From NCBI GenBank assembly GCA_023525975.1, contig CM042034.1, forward strand, positions 23,293,501 to 23,357,500: 64,000 nt of DNA, read 5' to 3'. Shown one piece after another: positions 59,501-64,000 of this stretch. Below the pieces are notes generated by a model. That model did no database searches and had not been told where the DNA came from. It saw only the letters and a program-made list of their open reading frames with translations. A program made the position numbers and the translations under genes. The DNA is from Smallanthus sonchifolius. Taxonomy: Eukaryota > Streptophyta > Magnoliopsida > Asterales > Asteraceae. How positions within the stretch are numbered: position 1 is the stretch's first letter; each line of letters opens with the position of its first letter.

Positions 59501-60644
59501 TTAAGTTTTGTTTACAAGAACGGTGATGTGTAAGTTTTAAGGACGTATGGAGGTTTTGAGATTAAAAGTGTAACAAAGTTTTGAGTTAGTCATAAAATGA
59601 AGTTTGCTTGTGTGACGAAAAATGAAATGAGACACAAGGGTTTCCCCTTATGTGCCAAGTTTATAAAATAATGAAGTTTGTAAAAGGACTTGTAGGATAA
59701 TACATGGTTTTAAATGTGCTGGAATTACAAGGATCATGAAGTTTAAGGATGCATGAAAACTTTGAGATGTATAAGAGTGTAGCAAAAGTTTTTGAGTGAG
59801 TTATATAGAGTAGTTTGGTTGAGTGATGAAAATAAGATGAAACACAAGGGTTTCCCCTTAAGTGTTATGTTCATAAAATAATGAAGTTTGTAGGAGAATT
59901 TGTAGAGTAATACATAGTTTTAAGGGTTGTATTACAACGATCACGAAGTTTATTGGGTAGCATCTATAAATATAAGTTTAGGTATGTGGTTTTTAAGTAT
60001 AATCTCGTAAGAATTTCTCCTTGAAGGTAACTCCTTCAGGTCATGACGAGTAAGCATGTTGTCATGTGACAAGACGGGACTTAAGAATCATAGAATAAAG
60101 GTTACAGAGGAAAGTTTTTGAATCATTGAATTTATGAAGTGTATAGTATTTGAGATAGTACTCATTTAGTGCATATCACTAAGTAAGTACTTTGACATAT
60201 CAAGAGAGATCTAAGTTCACTAATGTTTTAGAGAAGTCATGCATTCCTATAAGTGGATACTCATCCCAAGAATTCCCAAGAAAGCATACGGGTCCAACGG
60301 TTGATTTGGATTTATACGAAATGCTTTCCTTGACAGAATTTCCCAGAATACAGGTATCCACCCTTCCGGTCCGCACAAGTTCTCACACATTATCTAGAAC
60401 TTAAATATTCTTGACGAGAGTTTAGTGGTGGCTTAGATTTAAAGCCTAAGAGCGTGTCCTCGATGTAGTAGCCTCTTGTAGTACGTAGGTAAGTAGAATC
60501 GTAGAATCTCCAAGCGTTCACGTATAAGATTTAAGAATATAATGAGGAGAGAATTCCTAGTAAAGGACATGAGATAACTCATGTTTGGGTCTCCTAAGTT
60601 ATAGTCTAGGTCACGTGTCTAATAACCTAATTCCCTATAACCAA
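56566..60644 (-). other. Interior of the LARD-like element, non-coding
   Basis: About 4.1 kb without gag, protease, RT, RNase H or integrase motifs in any frame. AAGTTT/AAACTT words and GTATACG words are frequent. 59640-59860 contains a diverged duplication around ACACAAGGGTTTCCCCTTA. The tandem array at 57254-57935 is the only ordered feature. A short frame (57924-57709, minus) is generated purely by the array. Confidence 0.7.
57254..57935 (-). repeat. Tandem array with unit change from 56 bp to 42 bp
   Basis: The unit core is TGTTTGAACAAGAATACGTC, then AAACATGGAGTAGTTTAAA. Unit starts (TAGTTTAAA) near 57254, 57311, 57368, 57424, 57480, 57536, 57593, 57649, 57705 and 57761 give a 56-57-bp period containing GTCTCATACGTTCATCA. 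From 57761 to 57929 four units lack that segment and have a 42-bp period. Confidence 0.9.
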
Positions 60645-60657
60645 GGCTCTGATACCA
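60645..60657 (-). other. Primer binding site (initiator Met tRNA type)
   Basis: The minus strand reads TGGTATCAGAGCC, complementary to the 3' end of plant initiator-Met tRNA, 3-4 nt inside the 5' LTR end. It fixes the orientation of the element as minus. Confidence 0.9.
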
Positions 60658-60660
60658 ATC

Positions 60661-63600
60661 GGTCACACCCCAACCGACGACGGATTATACGTCGGGGCGG
60701 ACGCGGTTGTTCAATAGCACAAGGTTGACTATTAAAGTTTTGATATTTCATTAAATAATAATTTAAGATTCAATACAAGGAACATAACAAGAAATACAAC
60801 GTTTAATTTATAAGTAGTCTAGGTCCAAAGCATCCTATGTGATCACAAATAAGCCTCATGATGTAGAACCTGAAACATGTGAAAGAATCTGTCAACTACA
60901 AAATAGTTGGTGAGATACAAAGGTTTTGACACGGTTTAACAAGTATTTGAAAAGAGTTACAATTCACTATGATATATGCATTCTATAATATAAGTATGAG
61001 AACAAGTATCTTAAACATTGTGCACTTCAACCCTCCAACCAAGTTTAGGCATAACCCGCAGGTTACCCTTATAAGTCTCAAGTTTAAAGTTTAATTCAGT
61101 AACAATCATCAAGGGCTCCCCCCCAAAGGGGTCAATCAATCAAGGTGGATTGGTCAAATACAATGGATCTATCATTGTTACTATAGGCTTGATCAAAGTT
61201 AATGAATATGCTAGTTTTAAGTTTAATCTAAGCATACAAGTCTCAAGTTTAACATAAGAATAAACACGTAGTCATAGTTGTACAAGAATTGTATAAGTTT
61301 ATGAATTTTGAACATGTTTCACCCCAAAAGCATAGAAAGGAAAAAGGGGCTAAGTATACTCACATGGATTGGACGAAGAGTATCCGACGAGAGTAAGTTT
61401 GCAAGACTTTGAGGGAGAATATCCTTACAATAAGCCTAAGAATATAAGTCTAAAGTTTCAAGTTTATTTCTATAAGTCTAAGACAAGGATCTAGCGCTCA
61501 AGATTGACTAGGGTTCCAAACGGGAGATGGGATTAATTTAGATCAAAAATAAAGATTTTGAATAAATGACACAAGACTTTGTATAAATATTTAATGAGTT
61601 TATAGTTTAGAATAATTAAAATAATTATTCAAAAAGTTTTACAAGTATAATTTACATATGTTAGATGATAATAATCAAGATAGTTTCTAAGTTTTAGGGT
61701 TGTAACAATAGATAATTGAAGGATTAAATACTCCTTAAAGATTAACGATAATTGTCAAAACATTAAATATATATCAAAGCTTAATATATATTTAAGGATA
61801 AATAATTATTCAAAGGATAAGTATTATTAAAGATTTATGATCAAAAGTGTGGATAATTATTAAAGCTTACCGATAATTGTTGTGATGATACTAAATAAGT
61901 ATTTATAAATAATCATTGAGAATGAACATTTATCTAAAAGAATCTTATTTAGATTAGTTCCTATGAAAATATTTAAGATTTATTAAGGAAATTAAGTATT
62001 AAGCATTTTCTTTACGAATTAAAATGTAAGTAAATAATGTTTATAGGTTTAAATAAATAATAAATATTTATGCGTGTATAAAGTGTTTAAATAGGATCTC
62101 TCATAAAGTTACGTTTTAAAATCACAAGTTTAACGTTTAAATAAAATGTATCAATTTATATAGGTTTATGCAAATTTCCAAACAATAACGCGTAATATTT
62201 CCTTGTTTTAAATAACTAAATAAGTCGTGATTTAGTCTTTAATAAATTATAAGGTTTATAAATTTATGTTTGCTAAGTAATGTGCAAATTTTATAAATTT
62301 TGTTTATAAAATTTATATAATTTGTTTATTTAAGGTTTAAAGTTTCAAACAGAAAAATAATTAAAGTTTTATGTTAAATTAAAGTTTCGAGTTTTACAAA
62401 TTATTTTTCTGTTTATTATATAAGTTTTATAGAGTCTTAAAAGTATATATATTTTTTATAGTTTTTAAAACTATATTGGAGTTTTAACTAATTATAGGTT
62501 TAACCAAGTTTGATTTATTAAAATAACATGAAATATGAAAAGTGTAAATAAAAATCATAATTAGGTTTATAAAAATCTAACAGATTTTATAAAAATTAGT
62601 AGCAATATTAAATCTGCTTGGAAAGTATAGAAAAAAAATAATATAGCAAAAATAGGGGCTGACCGGATCGAACCCGGCCCCCTGCCCGGGTTTCACTTAC
62701 ACACGAGCACACTAACCACCCGACTACGGGCCTCGTTAGTTTAATACCCGGAAAATTTAATTGATAAACACACCTACCAAACGCCCCCAAATCCGTATGA
62801 GCCCTAGAATGATTCCGGCCAAATACGACTCGATGATCCCTCTGTCTTTATCAATTGACAGAGGGCAAATGATCCAACCATGAAAACGAAGTCGATGGGT
62901 TTTCGAATTACCTGAAATGGTGATGGAATGAAGGAGAACGGTCCGAGTTATGCGTCGGCTGCCCATGAATCGATTAAGCTGCTTCAGGTGTAAATCGGAA
63001 GGATTTGAGTGTGTTGGTAGTTTGAGTGTGAAGTTGTCAAGGGATTACCGTATGTATTTATAGTCGAATTGAGCATTTAATGCGTGAACGGTCGTGGGTG
63101 GTGGTTGAGCCGGTCGGAATTAATTCCGACCTCATGCGCGTGATCTTGGTCGAATCAAACGTTAATACTTCCCGGGGACGGGTCGCACGCTCGAGCCGAG
63201 GTTCAAGGTTCACCGAATATGGACCGAATCGCGATTTTTCGCGTGAAACGGGTGGAAGCCGGTGTTGCGGGGATTCGAACTGGTGATGGGTTCTTGGGAT
63301 TGGGAGTTTAGTGGAATGGCAAAACAGGCCCCTGAAGTCTCCCACTCTTATCATTTTATGAATAAACTTAGATTTAAGTTTAAATTAAGTTTCTAAAATG
63401 GCAGTTTTGGTCCCCGAATTTTTACAAAAACAAATATGTTCCATTTTTTTATGGAAACTAAATAAGTTTAAATTATATAAAATAATTTCTAAGTTTTAAG
63501 TTTATATTATTTCCATAATAATAATCTTAAATTTATAAAGTTTCAAGAGTTTCATTATAAGGTATATATATATATACATATTTTAAATAAGTCTTATGTG

Positions 63601-63727
63601 TGTATATATATAAGCATAAATGATTTCCTTAAATCCATATTAAATAAATGAATAGTTTTAGATTCAAGTTTAAAATAATACGGGTAAAAGTTAAGGAAAG
63701 GTATATCAAAAAATACTGGATATTACA
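60661..63727 (-). repeat. 5' LTR of the LARD-like element
   Basis: Direct copy of 53457-56524 (offset 7204). At its inner end the terminal CA has become CC (TGTGACCGATTGGTATC). Unexpectedly its outer side (63728-63750) is followed by CTCTCATCTACTTTAGGAAATTT. That is the PPT-side sequence normally found inside the 3' LTR border. Confidence 0.9.
62648..62726 (-). ncRNA. tRNA-like Pol III unit in the 5' LTR
   Basis: The same sequence as at 55444-55522: A-box-like TAGTCGGGTGG (62726-62716), B box GGTTCGATCC (62674-62665), T-run 62652-62648. It begins about 1001 nt into the LTR, in sense orientation. Confidence 0.65.
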
Positions 63728-64000
63728 CTCTCATCTACTTTAGGAAATTTGACTCATTTTCCAGTGAACAGGGGAGACTGTGGGTTTCTTTTATATATTT
63801 TATAAAAATTAACTTTTTTATTTTGTTTTTTTAATTGTAAGGATATTTTTGGACCTTTAATAAAAAATATTAATTTGAATAAAGTTAGTGGTGTGGACCT
63901 TTAATTGATAAAATATTAAACTTTAATTGATAAAATATTATACTAAAAAATTTAAAATTTAAAATTTTAGATTAGAATGGTTATTTGTATCAAATTATAA
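63728..64000. other. Flank with a second PPT-like block and possible new LTR start
   Basis: 63728-63750 matches the PPT side of the gypsy family (see the 5' LTR entry). AACAGGGGAGACTGTGGGTTTC (63768-63789) again looks like a plus-strand polypurine tract followed by TG, as at 1563-1576. The rest is AT-rich and continues beyond the window, so no element can be defined. Confidence 0.35.

Larger units (their letters stand above)
53457..63727 (-). mobile_element. Large non-autonomous gypsy-type LTR element (LARD-like)
   Basis: Two direct LTRs (53457-56524 and 60661-63727, about 3.07 kb each) flank a 4.1-kb interior with no gag or pol. Read on the minus strand, a primer binding site TGGTATCAGAGCC (initiator-Met type, 60657-60645) follows the 5' LTR. 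A polypurine tract and palindrome precede the 3' LTR. By eye the LTRs differ at about 20 substitutions and one 1-bp indel (near 0.6%), so insertion is recent. The pol 3' end block next to the PPT matches the element at 1-4282, suggesting trans-mobilisation by that family. No TSD: the flanks are TTCAC and CTCTC. Confidence 0.88.

Overview
The window is plant nuclear DNA: AT-rich, with intron-bearing genes, Ty3/gypsy and Ty1/copia LTR retrotransposons, MULE, hAT, PIF/Harbinger and Helitron DNA transposons, and a LINE. A dicot, perhaps Asteraceae, is my guess from the style of the repeats; nothing in the window proves it. No similarity search was possible. Family calls rest on protein motifs, and element borders rest on target-site duplications (TSDs), terminal repeats and splice-phase checks done by eye.

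Only two ordinary host genes are visible, and both look intact. A nine-exon DGAT2-type diacylglycerol acyltransferase lies on the minus strand at 15403-19832 (332 codons). An eleven-exon secreted subtilase lies on the plus strand at 44515-49311 (766 codons, catalytic Asp/His/Asn/Ser all present). In both genes every splice junction keeps frame.

Layout. 1-4282: 3' end of a Ty3/gypsy element with its 2.7-kb 3' LTR, which has landed in a MULE transposase gene (4283-9116, minus). A solo LTR of the same superfamily group (5409-8132, TSD TCCAA) splits the same gene. 9.4-15 kb: palindrome cluster, a Helitron 3' end, and a PIF/Harbinger remnant carrying a hAT MITE. 15.4-19.8 kb: DGAT2. 20-30 kb: relics (hAT-like, copia gag, a short Helitron in a tandem repeat, a LINE). 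30.06-33.34 kb: a nearly intact 3.3-kb MULE. 34-41.3 kb: copia and hAT relics, a 1.35-kb MULE with 9-bp TSD, a MULE with a hAT nested in its terminal repeat, and Helitron ends. 41.5-43.9 kb: unrecognised, LTR-like, with a hairpin array. 44.5-49.3 kb: subtilase. 51.1-53.5 kb: copia remnant and part of another LTR. 53.46-63.73 kb: a large non-autonomous gypsy-type element with nearly identical 3.07-kb LTRs.

The most interesting signals are structural. (i) All LTRs of the TGTAATATCC/TGTAATCCC...GGGGTGTGACA group (1574-4282, 5409-8132 and the two LTRs of the 53-64 kb element) carry a tRNA-like Pol III unit (A box, B box, T-run) in sense orientation, at the same place about 980-1000 nt into the LTR. 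(ii) An array of nine hairpins at 52898-53213 shows arms that change together (GGC/GCC, GAT/ATC, GGT/ACC, AGT/ACT). A second hairpin array lies at 42726-42893. (iii) The LTR 3' ends share a hairpin with a compensatory change.
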